This document shows positions 17,158-25,756 of a stretch of 64,000 bases of DNA, in pieces. The notes under the pieces were generated by a model. It worked only from the letters and a program-made list of their open reading frames with translations, was not told where the DNA came from and made no database searches. A program made the position numbers and the translations under genes. How positions within the stretch are numbered: the stretch's first letter is position 1; each line of letters starts with the position of its first letter. Location of the stretch: NCBI RefSeq assembly GCF_005047355.1, contig NZ_SUMC01000009.1:172505-236504 (forward strand), in the 5' to 3' direction. Origin of the DNA: Actinacidiphila oryziradicis. GTDB lineage: Bacteria > Actinomycetota > Actinomycetes > Streptomycetales > Streptomycetaceae.

Positions 17158-18220
17158 GTGGCCAAGCTCACGCTCGCCCAGTTGGAGCGCCACCTCTTCG
17201 CGGCGGCCGACATTCTGCGCGGCACCATGGACGGCCGCGACTTCATTCTGATCCTGCTCTTCCTCAAGCGGGTCAACGACGAGTTCGAAGCCGCGCGGGA
17301 AGCGATCATCGCGGATGCGACCCGGGACGGGCTGGCCCCTGAGGAGATCGCGGAAGAGGCCGAAGAGCCGAAGAACTACACCATCCGCAGCGTCATGTAC
17401 GTCCCCGAGGAAGCCCGTTGGGCACATCTGGCCGGGGCCGTCGCCAATGTGGCCGACCGGTATCTGCAGCCCGCCCTCACCAAGCTTGAGGGCCAGAAGG
17501 GCAACGAACGGCTCCGCGGACTCTTCGGCCACGTCAACTTCAACCGCATCGGCGGAGGCGGCGGCAGCGGCAGCGCCGCCGCCGACCTCGCCGACAAGCG
17601 GCTCGCGGCCCTCATCGGGCACTTCGGAAGCCTGCGACTGCGCGGCGAGGACTTCGAGTTCCCCGACGTCATCGGCGCCGCCTACGAATACCTGCTCAAG
17701 GACTTCGCCGACTCGGCGGGCACCAAGGGCGGTGAGTTCTACACACCGCGTTCCGTCGTCCGGATGATGGTCGAACTGGCCGAGCCCAAGGCCGGGCAGC
17801 ACATCTACGACCCCTGCGTTGGCTCCGGTGGCATGCTCATCCACGCCAAGGAGTACGTCGAGGAGCACGGCGGCGATTCCAGCAACCTCGCCCTCGCCGG
17901 CCAGGACGCCAACAGCGGTTCATGGGTCATGGCCACCATGAACATGCCACGGCGCCAAGGACTTCAGCCTCAAGACCGGTGACACCCTCACCACTCCGCA
18001 GCATCTGGACAAGTCGTACGACATTGTCCTGAGCAATCCGCCCTTCTCCATGGACTACACGGCGGACGAGGTCGCTCTGCTCGAAGACCGCATGCCCTAT
18101 GGCGAGACGTCCGAGCGCGGCAAGGCTGACCTGATGTTCCTCCAGCACATGCTCTACATGGTCGGTGGGCGCGGCGGGCGGCGGGTCTGGATGGGTGATG
18201 TGCTGCTGACACCGACATAG
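17158..18220 (+). pseudogene. hsdM: Type I restriction-modification methylase (HsdM), frameshifted and truncated
   Basis: From the GTG at 17158 one frame gives a clear HsdM N-terminus: LTLAQLERHLFAAADILRG, the N12-class helical region, DSAGTKGGEFYTPRSVVRMMVEL and the SAM motif YDPCVGSGGMLIHA. Near 17949 the frame breaks; about five bases look lost compared with the usual MNMLLHGAKDF. The next frame continues with AKDFSLKTGDTL, the catalytic IVLSNPPFSMDY motif and KADLMFLQHMLYM. Similarity then stops near 18165, so the last ~150-200 residues are missing. No hsdS or hsdR remains. It is a remnant of a type I system that the RloA/RloB pair probably accompanied. Confidence 0.85.
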
Positions 18221-18226
18221 TGTCGG
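18212..18226. promoter_or_regulatory. Inverted repeat before the class III aminotransferase gene
   Basis: CCGACA-TAG-TGTCGG is a perfect palindrome, and a further TGTCGG half-site lies at 18252-18257. It sits 68 bases before the aminotransferase start, a plausible operator. The regulator is unknown; the GntR gene downstream is one candidate. Confidence 0.4.
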
Positions 18227-18293
18227 CGTAAGTGGCGAGCGCCATACAAGGTGTCGGGGTCTCCGCCACCTGTGCTTCCTTAGCCTGGGAGTC

Positions 18294-19655
18294 ATGACGC
18301 CTCCCTACGCAGTCCCCGAGACCGGTGCCGCGGTCAAGGCCGCCGACCGCGCCCACGTCTTCCACTCCTGGTCCGCGCAGGCGGTCATCGACCCGCTGGC
18401 CGTCGCCGGTGCCGAGGGCTCGTACTTCTGGGACTACGACGGCAAGCGCTATCTCGACTTCTCCTCCCAGTTGGTCAACACCAACATCGGCCACCAGCAC
18501 CCCAAGGTCGTCGCCGCGATCCAGGAGCAGGCCGGCAAGCTCTGCACCTTCGCTCCCGGCTTCGCCATCGACGTACGGTCCGAGGCGGCCCGGCTCGTCG
18601 CCCGGGCCACCCCCGGCGACCTCGACAAGATCTTCTTCACCAACGGTGGTGCCGAAGCGGTCGAGAACGCGGTCCGCATGGCGCGGCTGCACACCGGCCG
18701 CCACAAGGTGCTCAGCGCCTACCGCTCCTACCACGGCGCCACCGCCGCCGCGATCAACCTCACCGGCGACCCGCGCCGCTGGCCCTCCGACACCGCCTCC
18801 GCCGGTGTCGTGCACTTCTGGGGCCCCTACCTCTACCGCTCCGCCTTCCACGCGGAGACCGAGGAGCAGGAGGCCGAGCGTGCCCTCGCGCATCTGGAGC
18901 AGCTCATCGCCTTCGAGGGCCCGCAGTCGATCGCTGCCATCATCCTGGAGACGATCCCCGGCACCGCCGGCATTCTGATCCCGCCGGCCGGCTATCTGGC
19001 GGGTGTCCGCGAGATCTGCGACCGCCACGGGATCGTCTTCATCCTGGACGAGGTCATGGCCGGTTTCGGCCGTACGGGCAAGTGGTTCGCCGCCGACCAC
19101 TGGGAGGTCATCCCGGACCTCCTGACCTTCGCCAAGGGCGTCAACTCCGGGTACGTCCCGCTCGGCGGCGTGGCGATCTCCCCGGCGATCGCCGAGACCT
19201 TCGCCACCCGCCCCTACCCGGGCGGCCTGACCTACTCCGGCCACCCGCTGGCCTGCGCCTCCGCCGTCGCGACGATCAACGCGATGCGGGAGGAGGGCAT
19301 CGTGGAGAACGCCGCCACGATCGGCGACACCGTCATCGGCCCCGCGCTCCGCGAGATCGCGGAGCGGCACAAATGCGTCGGCGAGGTCCGGGGCCTCGGA
19401 GTCTTCTGGGCCCTGGACCTCGTCAAGGACAAGGCCACCCGCGAACCACTCGTGCCCTACAACGCCGCCGGCGCCGCCAACACGCCCATGGCGGAGTTCG
19501 CCGCCGCCTGCAAGGCCGAGGGCCTGTGGCCCTTCGTCAACATGAACCGTACGCATGTGGTGCCGCCCTGCACCGTCTCCGAGGCCGAGGTCAAGGAAGG
19601 CCTGGCGGCGCTCGACGAAGCGCTGTCGGTCGCGGACGCGCACACAGTGGGCTGA
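18294..19655 (+). CDS. Class III (aspartate aminotransferase-family) PLP aminotransferase
   Basis: The 453-residue enzyme has class III features: FWDYDGKRYLDFSSQLVNTNIGH, the FFTNGGAEAVENAVRMAR cofactor loop, YRSYHGATAAA, ETIPGTAGILIPP, IFILDEVMAGFGRTG and the PLP-lysine segment TFAKGVNSGYVPLGG. It resembles omega-amino acid or GABA/beta-alanine transaminases acting on a terminal amine with pyruvate or 2-oxoglutarate. The GntR regulator 84 bases downstream suggests substrate-linked control. No dehydrogenase partner for the aldehyde product is next to it. Confidence 0.87.
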   Translation: MTPPYAVPETGAAVKAADRAHVFHSWSAQAVIDPLAVAGAEGSYFWDYDGKRYLDFSSQLVNTNIGHQHPKVVAAIQEQAGKLCTFAPGFAIDVRSEAARLVARATPGDLDKIFFTNGGAEAVENAVRMARLHTGRHKVLSAYRSYHGATAAAINLTGDPRRWPSDTASAGVVHFWGPYLYRSAFHAETEEQEAERALAHLEQLIAFEGPQSIAAIILETIPGTAGILIPPAGYLAGVREICDRHGIVFILDEVMAGFGRTGKWFAADHWEVIPDLLTFAKGVNSGYVPLGGVAISPAIAETFATRPYPGGLTYSGHPLACASAVATINAMREEGIVENAATIGDTVIGPALREIAERHKCVGEVRGLGVFWALDLVKDKATREPLVPYNAAGAANTPMAEFAAACKAEGLWPFVNMNRTHVVPPCTVSEAEVKEGLAALDEALSVADAHTVG

Positions 19656-19691
19656 GGCCCGTCCCGGTCCCCGCGCCCCCGATGCGGGGAC

Positions 19692-19726
19692 CGACTCGCA
19701 TATGGTTGGCGAAGCCAAGCGAGTCG
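19692..19726. promoter_or_regulatory. Nested inverted repeat upstream of the GntR gene
   Basis: CGACTCGC (19692-19699) pairs with GCGAGTCG (19719-19726), and inside it TTGGC-GAA-GCCAA forms a second perfect stem. It ends 13 bases before the GntR start codon. It could be the regulator's own operator or a hairpin ending the aminotransferase transcript. Confidence 0.4.
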
Positions 19727-19739
19727 ACGAGGAGAAGCC

Positions 19740-20447
19740 ATGCCGGGGAGCCCAGCGGCAGGCGGGTCCGTGACACGCAACAGCCTGCGCCAGCAGATAG
19801 CCGACGCGCTGCGCGACGAAGTGCTCACCGGCCGCCTCCAGGCCGGCCGGCACTTCACGGTCAAGGAGATCGCCGAGCTGTACGGCGTGTCCGCCACACC
19901 CGTCCGGGAAGCCCTCGTCGACCTGGCGGCACAGGGCCTGCTCGACATAGAGCACCACCGTGGCTTCCAGGTGCGCCGCTTCAGCCACAAGGACTTCCGC
20001 GAGATGGTGGACGCCCGCACCCTCGTCTTAGAGGGCGCCTTCGGCCGGATGACGGACGCCGGCAGCATGGGGGAGATACCAGCCGCCGCCATCGCATCCG
20101 TGCGGCGCAGGGCGGAAGCCGCGGCCCGCGCCGCGCTCAGCGGTGAGCTGCACATACTCATCGGCTACGACCTGCGCTTCTGGCGGGAGATCGCCGCGCT
20201 CGGCGGAAACCCGCACATATGTGAGTTCCTGGACCGTATACGAGTCCAGACATGGGTGTACGCCGTGCCCTTACTGCGTGCGCAGCCATGCCTCGCCGGC
20301 CTGTGCTGGGCGGAGCACCTCTCGCTGGTCGATGCGGTGGCCGACGGCGACACGGCCGCCGCGCAACGCATCGTGTACGCGTACAACGACCACTACCTGG
20401 CTCTGATGGACAAGCTCGCGGGCGCACGGCCCGGACCGGAGTCCTGA
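19740..20447 (+). CDS. GntR-family regulator (FCD-type) with two TTA codons
   Basis: The 235-residue protein has the GntR winged helix at residues 15-80 (SLRQQIADALRDEVLTGRL, FTVKEIAELYGVSATPVREALVDLAAQGLL) and a helical FCD-like C-terminal ligand domain with FREMVDARTLVLE and repeated acidic/His positions. The gene contains TTA codons at 20028-20030 and 20271-20273. TTA is very rare in Streptomyces and is read only by the bldA tRNA, so the protein should be made mainly late in growth. The probable target is the neighbouring aminotransferase gene. Confidence 0.82.
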   Translation: MPGSPAAGGSVTRNSLRQQIADALRDEVLTGRLQAGRHFTVKEIAELYGVSATPVREALVDLAAQGLLDIEHHRGFQVRRFSHKDFREMVDARTLVLEGAFGRMTDAGSMGEIPAAAIASVRRRAEAAARAALSGELHILIGYDLRFWREIAALGGNPHICEFLDRIRVQTWVYAVPLLRAQPCLAGLCWAEHLSLVDAVADGDTAAAQRIVYAYNDHYLALMDKLAGARPGPES

Positions 20448-20537
20448 CGCGGACGCCCGATAACGCGGACCCATGACGCGGAGCGACGTGGCGACTACGC
20501 TGTCCCGACCACTGCCTTAATAGGACTTGGAGCGCTT

Positions 20538-21188
20538 GTGGCCTGCGACTTGTGGCTGGTCCCTCTCGTGGACGTGCTCTGCCACAGCCCGGAAAACCCC
20601 TTTGCCGAGGAAATCGCCCGCTACGACAAGGCATTGAGCACGGCCGGACTGCCGTCAGTACCCGTTTACGGCTACATGCCGGGCCTGTCCGGCGACGTCG
20701 CGCCGGTGGCCGGATTCGACTACGACGCGCTGCACTTCCTGCGGCGGGCGTATCTGCTCCGCCTTCGGGGACTCGAGGTGGGCCCGGTCGACGAACTCGG
20801 CGGGGACTACGAGCAGTTGCTGGAGATGTTCGAGACGACGGCCCGGCAGTCGCACCTCGTCTGGCACTACGACCACGCGGGCGCGTACGTCCCGCTCGAC
20901 TTCCCGCACCCCGTGGCCAACGATGAACTCCTCGAAGGCGGCGGCCCCCTTGGCTCCTCCCACGGGCTGCTGCGGGAACTGGACTTCGTAGCCCCGGCGA
21001 TCGGCATCGACCCGGCCAACCCGCCGGCCACACCCGAGCCCCCGGCCGGCCCCACGGAGCTGGAGGAACGGGCGGCCGGCCCGCTCCACGACCAGAGCCC
21101 CTTCGCCCGGGAACGGCACGTATGGCTGGGACTGCACGCGGCGGCGACCCGGTCGCTGGGCCAGGGGTCGATGATCGTGTTCAGCTAG
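20538..21188 (+). CDS. Conserved hypothetical protein
   Basis: The 216-residue product starts at a GTG (MACDLWLVPLVDVLCHSPENPF). It has no recognised domain, signal peptide or membrane segment. Charged, codon-biased sequence through HLVWHYDHAGAYVPLDFPHP indicates a real coding region. The C-terminal part is Pro/Glu rich, then QGSMIVFS. It is preceded by a short AT-richer stretch. Its TAG stop forms the edge of an intergenic repeat remnant. Confidence 0.6.
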   Translation: MACDLWLVPLVDVLCHSPENPFAEEIARYDKALSTAGLPSVPVYGYMPGLSGDVAPVAGFDYDALHFLRRAYLLRLRGLEVGPVDELGGDYEQLLEMFETTARQSHLVWHYDHAGAYVPLDFPHPVANDELLEGGGPLGSSHGLLRELDFVAPAIGIDPANPPATPEPPAGPTELEERAAGPLHDQSPFARERHVWLGLHAAATRSLGQGSMIVFS

Positions 21189-21261
21189 CCGCGACCGCTG
21201 GTGCCAGGGCACGCGACGCCGCGGAGATCGCCCGGACAGGGCCAGGGCCGGACAGGCCCTA
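21186..21261. repeat. Truncated end of the CTAG-type inverted-repeat element
   Basis: Read on the minus strand it gives TAGGGCCTGTCCGGCC, a second partial GGCCCTGTCCGGGC, then GATCTCCGCGGCGTCGCGTG. These are the left-end sequence and subterminal sequence of the 10881-11112 element. The other end is missing. It separates two convergent genes and provides the TAG stop codon of the minus-strand gene at 21259-21261. Confidence 0.6.
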
Positions 21262-21984
21262 ACTGGCACGCGGCCCCTCCGGGGGCCGCTGCCGGGGCAT
21301 GTTCGGGCGGCCCGCCTGGCCCAGCGGGAAGCGGCTCACGGTGCCGCCGTCCGGACGCGGCGACGGCCACGGCACCACCGACTGCGTACGCAATGGCCCG
21401 CTGCCCGCGCGGAAGTCCACCATCCAGTCCGCGGTCTCCGTACGCACCAGCTCCGAGATGTCCTCGGAGAACCGGCGCAGTACCGTCAGGCACCGCTCGG
21501 AGGCCTCCGCGGCCGTGCCCTCGGCCGGGCCGAGCACCTCCCGTACGCTCTCCGACGACCAGTCGAACCGCAGCGCCTCCAGCCGCCGCTGCACCGCCTG
21601 CGCGGCCGCCACGTCCCGCATCCACCCCGACGTCAGCCCGAAACAACGGTCCAGCCCCACGCACACCGCCGCCAGCAGAAGCGCCGCGTACGCCCACTTG
21701 AAGTCGACCAGCACCAGCGCAGCGCCCGCGGTCGCGAACAGCGCCGCCCCCATCCGCAGTGCCCGCGCCCCGCGCCGTTTCCACACCCGGGAAGCCAGGT
21801 ACCACTCGACGGTGCCCAGTGCGCTCTCCTCCGCCCACCGGTAGAGCTCCTCCAGCCGCTCCGCGGGCTCCGTCCAGTCCCCCAGCGGGAACGGCAGCCC
21901 GCGCAGATCCTGCTGCCTGTGCAGGGCCCGCCTGTGCGGCTCCTCCATGTCCGGCTGGCTCACCCGGGGCCCTCCCTCGCGCAT
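21259..21984 (-). CDS. SLATT-domain-like two-TM protein
   Basis: The 241-residue product has a charged helical N-terminus (LEELYRWAEESALGTVEWYLASRVWKRR in part), then two closely spaced hydrophobic helices (ALRMGAALFATAGAALVLV and AYAALLLAAVCVGLD), then a long helical tail with FDWSSESVREVLG and DISELVRTETADWMVDFR. This is the arrangement of SLATT proteins (SMODS/SLOG-associated two-TM effector family), proposed pore-formers in conflict systems. In Streptomyces such genes also occur as stand-alone core genes, so immunity is only a possibility. The TAG stop is provided by an intergenic repeat end. It is divergent from purD. Confidence 0.55.
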   Translation of the reverse strand: MREGGPRVSQPDMEEPHRRALHRQQDLRGLPFPLGDWTEPAERLEELYRWAEESALGTVEWYLASRVWKRRGARALRMGAALFATAGAALVLVDFKWAYAALLLAAVCVGLDRCFGLTSGWMRDVAAAQAVQRRLEALRFDWSSESVREVLGPAEGTAAEASERCLTVLRRFSEDISELVRTETADWMVDFRAGSGPLRTQSVVPWPSPRPDGGTVSRFPLGQAGRPNMPRQRPPEGPRAS

Positions 21985-22211
21985 CCCGGCACATATGGTG
22001 CCGACCGAGCCCTCTTCTTACCGCCGAACGGCTGATCGCGGCGACCACATCCCGAGAATTGCGCTCGTACGAGGCCCATGATCAGGTGCCTCCCCAGGAC
22101 TACCCCCACCCGAACGAGTGACGCGGCCCCGGCCGCCCACCGGGATCGGCGCATGCCCCTGCGCCCGGCCGAAGGGAGGCGCACGGCCGGGCGGCCATTA
22201 CCCTGGACCCT

Positions 22212-23489
22212 GTGAAGGTCCTTGTCATTGGCGGCGGCGCCCGCGAACACGCCCTGTGCCGCTCCCTGTCCCTCGACTCCGAGGTGACGTCGCTGCATTG
22301 CGCGCCGGGCAACGCCGGAATCGCCGAGGTGGCGGAGCTGCATGCCGTGGATGCCCTCGACGGCCCGGCGGTGGCCGATCTGGCGGCGTCGCTGGGCGCC
22401 GAGTTCGTGATCGTCGGTCCCGAGGCACCGCTGGTGGCGGGGGTCGCGGACGCGGTGCGTGCCCGGGGCATCGACTGCTTCGGGCCGTCGCGGGAGGCGG
22501 CGGCGCTGGAGGGGTCGAAAGCGTTCGCTAAGGAGGTCATGGCGGCCGCGGGGGTGCCCACGGGGCGCTCATACGTCTGTACGACGCCGGATGAGGTCGA
22601 CAAGGCGCTGGACGCGTTCGGGGCGCCCTACGTCGTCAAGGACGACGGACTCGCCGCGGGCAAGGGCGTGGTGGTCACGGACGACCTGGCCACGGCGCGG
22701 GCGCACGCGCTGTCCTGCGAGCGCACCGTCATCGAGGAGTACCTGGACGGCCCCGAGGTGTCCCTCTTCGCCGTCACCGACGGGGAAACCGTCATTCCGC
22801 TCCAGCCCGCCCAGGACTTCAAGCGGGCGCTCGACGGCGACCAGGGTCCGAACACCGGCGGCATGGGCGCGTACTCGCCGCTGCCGTGGGCGGACCCCAA
22901 GCTGGTCGACGAGGTCGAGCGCACCGTCCTCCAGCCGACCGTGGACGAGCTGCGCCGCCGCGGCACGCCCTTCTCCGGCCTGCTGTACGCCGGGCTGGCG
23001 ATCACCTCGCGCGGCATTCGGGTGATCGAGTTCAACGCGCGCTTCGGCGACCCGGAGACGCAGGTCGTACTCGCCCGCCTCAAGAACCCGCTCGCCGGTC
23101 TGCTGCGCGCGGCGGCGACCGGACAGCTGGCCGCCTTTCCGCCGCTGCACTGGAGCGAGGGTGCGGCGGTGACGGTCGTCATCGCGTCGCACAACTATCC
23201 CGGCACCCCCCGTACCGGCGACCTGATCACCGGCCTGGCGGATGTCGCCGAGAAGGACGAGCACGCCTACGTCCTGCACGCCGGTACGAAGCTGGAACGC
23301 CGGTCCGACAGCGCCGCCGCCGAGGACCGCGTCGTTAGCGCGGGCGGCCGGGTGCTGTCCGTCACCGCGACGGGGTCCGACCTGGCCAAGGCCCGGGAGC
23401 GCGCGTACCGAGCCGTCGGCCGGATCACCCTCGACGGCTCGCACTACCGCGGCGATATCGCGGCGGAGGCCGCAGAGGGCAAGGCCTAG
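22212..23489 (+). CDS. purD: Phosphoribosylamine--glycine ligase
   Basis: The 425-residue ATP-grasp enzyme joins glycine to 5-phosphoribosylamine, step two of purine synthesis. MKVLVIGGGAREHAL opens the N-domain, YVVKDDGLAAGKGVVV is the ATP-grasp lysine loop, LQPAQDFKRALDGDQGPNTGGMGAY follows, and FNARFGDPETQ is the family signature with metal ligands. The start is a GTG. No other pur gene is adjacent; purC follows 4 kb downstream. Confidence 0.96.
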   Translation: MKVLVIGGGAREHALCRSLSLDSEVTSLHCAPGNAGIAEVAELHAVDALDGPAVADLAASLGAEFVIVGPEAPLVAGVADAVRARGIDCFGPSREAAALEGSKAFAKEVMAAAGVPTGRSYVCTTPDEVDKALDAFGAPYVVKDDGLAAGKGVVVTDDLATARAHALSCERTVIEEYLDGPEVSLFAVTDGETVIPLQPAQDFKRALDGDQGPNTGGMGAYSPLPWADPKLVDEVERTVLQPTVDELRRRGTPFSGLLYAGLAITSRGIRVIEFNARFGDPETQVVLARLKNPLAGLLRAAATGQLAAFPPLHWSEGAAVTVVIASHNYPGTPRTGDLITGLADVAEKDEHAYVLHAGTKLERRSDSAAAEDRVVSAGGRVLSVTATGSDLAKARERAYRAVGRITLDGSHYRGDIAAEAAEGKA

Positions 23490-23677
23490 GGCAGGTCCTG
23501 GGAGCGCACTCCTAGGCCAAAGCCACTCCATGGGGTGACGGCTTCCCCATCTTGCTGACGCAGCCCCGGAGCCCAACTAGGGTGCCCGGAAAGCGCACTG
23601 CGGCAACTGGCCGTATGGACATTGCGGTGTCAGCGGGCGGTGCGACAGTGGGGGCATGCAGTCGCGTCAGCTAGGGG

Positions 23678-25591
23678 GTGAGCCGCCCGATGGCCGGAGA
23701 AGCAGGTGAGGGATTCGCGCGCTCCCGCGCGCTGTCGGTGCTGCGTATCCGCAGCGCCGCGCTCGCGGTGGCGCTGCTGCCCGCGGCGGTGGCCGTGGTG
23801 CTGCTGGTGGGTGGCGCCACGGGCCGGATAAGCGGCTCGACGTCCCACACGGTCCGCTGGTCCGTGGTCGCCGGAGCCATGGTGGTGCTGCTGCTGGCGG
23901 GCGGTATCGCCGCGGTGATCGTACGGGGCCGCCCAGCGGTCAGCCCGACGGTCCCGGTGGCCGAATCCGCCGCGCCCGACCTGTATCGCCTGGTGCGGGA
24001 TCTGGCCGTACGCCTCCAGGTGCCGCCGCCCTCGGCGATAGAACTGACCCCGGACTGCGACAGCTGGCTGGAGGACCGCCGCCCGGTCCCCGGCGGCATC
24101 GCGGGCGGCGTGCGCGCCCGGCTCCGCCACGCGGCGGGTACCAGTGCGCGGGAGGCACGCCGTGGCGCCCGGCGGCCGCCGCTCCCGCCCGTGCTGGTGA
24201 TCGGCTCGCCGTTCATGTGGTGGATGCGGGTCGCTGAGCTGCGGGCGCTGCTGGCGCCCGTCGTGGCGGGCACCGGCCCGTCGGCCGACCCGGAGATCGC
24301 CGCCGCCCGGCGCTTCGTACGAGGCCTGGACGCCGCCGCCGGCATCGCGGCCCGGCGCGGCAGCGGCAGCACGGGCAGCGGGCTCGCCCGCCCCGCGTAC
24401 GCCTTCCTCGGGTGGATCGCCCGGCTGCTGCTGCGCGGCTGTCAGGCGCAGGCCGCCGAGATGGAGCGGGCCGTGGCGGCGTCGGCGTCCGAGCGGGCGC
24501 AGGCCGTCGACTACGGCCTGCGGATCGTCGCCCAGGAGCAGGTGGGCCTCGCCTACGCGGGCTGGGACCGGCTGCTGACCCGCGTCGCCCTCCCGGCATG
24601 GCGGATGGGCCGCTGGCCGTCCCGGCTCGACGCCGGCGTCGTGGCCGCCCTCACCGAGCTGTCCCGCCGGGACCGGCTTGCCGAGGGCTTTGAGTCCCGC
24701 CTCGGCGAGCGCCCTGCCTGCGACCTGCTGGAGGAGCCCGGCACCATCGACGAGGCGGCGTCCCTGCTCGCGGCCAAGCTCTTCCACGGCGGCCCGGAAC
24801 ACCCCGGCAGCGACTGGTCGCCGGTGGGCTGGGACACCTACCCCGAGGAGGTCGTGGACCGCATCTGGCGCAGCGATGCCGCCCGCCTCATCGGTGTCCT
24901 CGACGAAATCTCCGACAGCCGGGTGCGCCCCGCCGCCGCCCCGGCGTCGGGGCGCATACCCGTTACCACCGACGGCCCGGCGGCGCGGCCGTCCCCGACG
25001 GGCCCGGCAGCCGGGGAACCGCCGGTCGCCGCCCCGGCCTCCGACCCCGGCGGCGCCCCGGCCGTCGGGAGCGACAGCCGGGCGCCCGGCGGCCTGCTGA
25101 TGGGCGGCCACGCGGTGCGCGCGGCCCTACCGCCGCGGCCGTTCACCGGAATACCGGACGAGCCCGGCAGGGCCACGCTGGCGCGGGTGCTGGAGCGGCT
25201 GGTGGCGGGCGGCGGCGAGGAGCTGGCGGCGCGGATCACCGGGCAGGTCGCCCGCGAGGCGGCGGCGGGTGCGGCGCGGGCGCGGACACTGCCGGCCGGG
25301 GGCGGCGGCCCGGGGCAGGCGCCGGTGTACGAGTTGCTGCCGCCACGTACCGGACGGGAGCTGCTCACCGACCATGTGACCGCGATGGTGTGCTGCGCGG
25401 CGGTGGACAGCGCGGGCGCCGCCCCCGGCCTGGACTGGCTGGACGGGCCGGCGCTGCTGGTGAACGGGGCCCGGAGGGCCGACCTGGCCTGGCCGGTGCT
25501 GCGACTGGTGGAGAACGGGGACGCGGCGCCGCTGCGCTCCTGGCTGACCGCGGTCGGTGTACGGCTGGAGAAGCCCGTACGCCTGGTGTGA
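23678..25591 (+). CDS. Large membrane protein, possibly a degenerate M48-peptidase-like scaffold
   Basis: The product is about 637 residues from GTG 23678, or 633 from the ATG at 23690. Two hydrophobic helices lie near residues 25-45 and 60-80, followed by a large soluble part. LPPVLVIGSPFMWWMRVAELRALLAP resembles the strand-helix before the zinc site of M48 metalloproteases, but the HExxH motif is replaced by AELRALLAPVVAG, so no metal site is seen. Residues ~430-490 are Pro/Ala/Gly-rich linker. No family is firmly recognised. It lies between purD and the formamidase-like gene. Confidence 0.6.
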   Translation: MSRPMAGEAGEGFARSRALSVLRIRSAALAVALLPAAVAVVLLVGGATGRISGSTSHTVRWSVVAGAMVVLLLAGGIAAVIVRGRPAVSPTVPVAESAAPDLYRLVRDLAVRLQVPPPSAIELTPDCDSWLEDRRPVPGGIAGGVRARLRHAAGTSAREARRGARRPPLPPVLVIGSPFMWWMRVAELRALLAPVVAGTGPSADPEIAAARRFVRGLDAAAGIAARRGSGSTGSGLARPAYAFLGWIARLLLRGCQAQAAEMERAVAASASERAQAVDYGLRIVAQEQVGLAYAGWDRLLTRVALPAWRMGRWPSRLDAGVVAALTELSRRDRLAEGFESRLGERPACDLLEEPGTIDEAASLLAAKLFHGGPEHPGSDWSPVGWDTYPEEVVDRIWRSDAARLIGVLDEISDSRVRPAAAPASGRIPVTTDGPAARPSPTGPAAGEPPVAAPASDPGGAPAVGSDSRAPGGLLMGGHAVRAALPPRPFTGIPDEPGRATLARVLERLVAGGGEELAARITGQVAREAAAGAARARTLPAGGGGPGQAPVYELLPPRTGRELLTDHVTAMVCCAAVDSAGAAPGLDWLDGPALLVNGARRADLAWPVLRLVENGDAAPLRSWLTAVGVRLEKPVRLV

Positions 25592-25756
25592 CGCCGACCC
25601 GGGAGCGGCGATGGCCTACTGACCGGATGTGTCGCACTTGGCACAAATAAGTTCCGATTATTCACCACAAAAAGTAATCACGGTGGTGCGTTATGTGATG
25701 GACTGGTTTGGTAGACATGACGCCACCGCGGGGGAAACAGTGAGGAGGGGACATAC

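Noticed and set aside
18212..18226. Attachment site of an integrated element at the hsdM remnant
   Set aside because: The palindrome has no second copy flanking the islet and no integrase is present, so an operator is the simpler reading.
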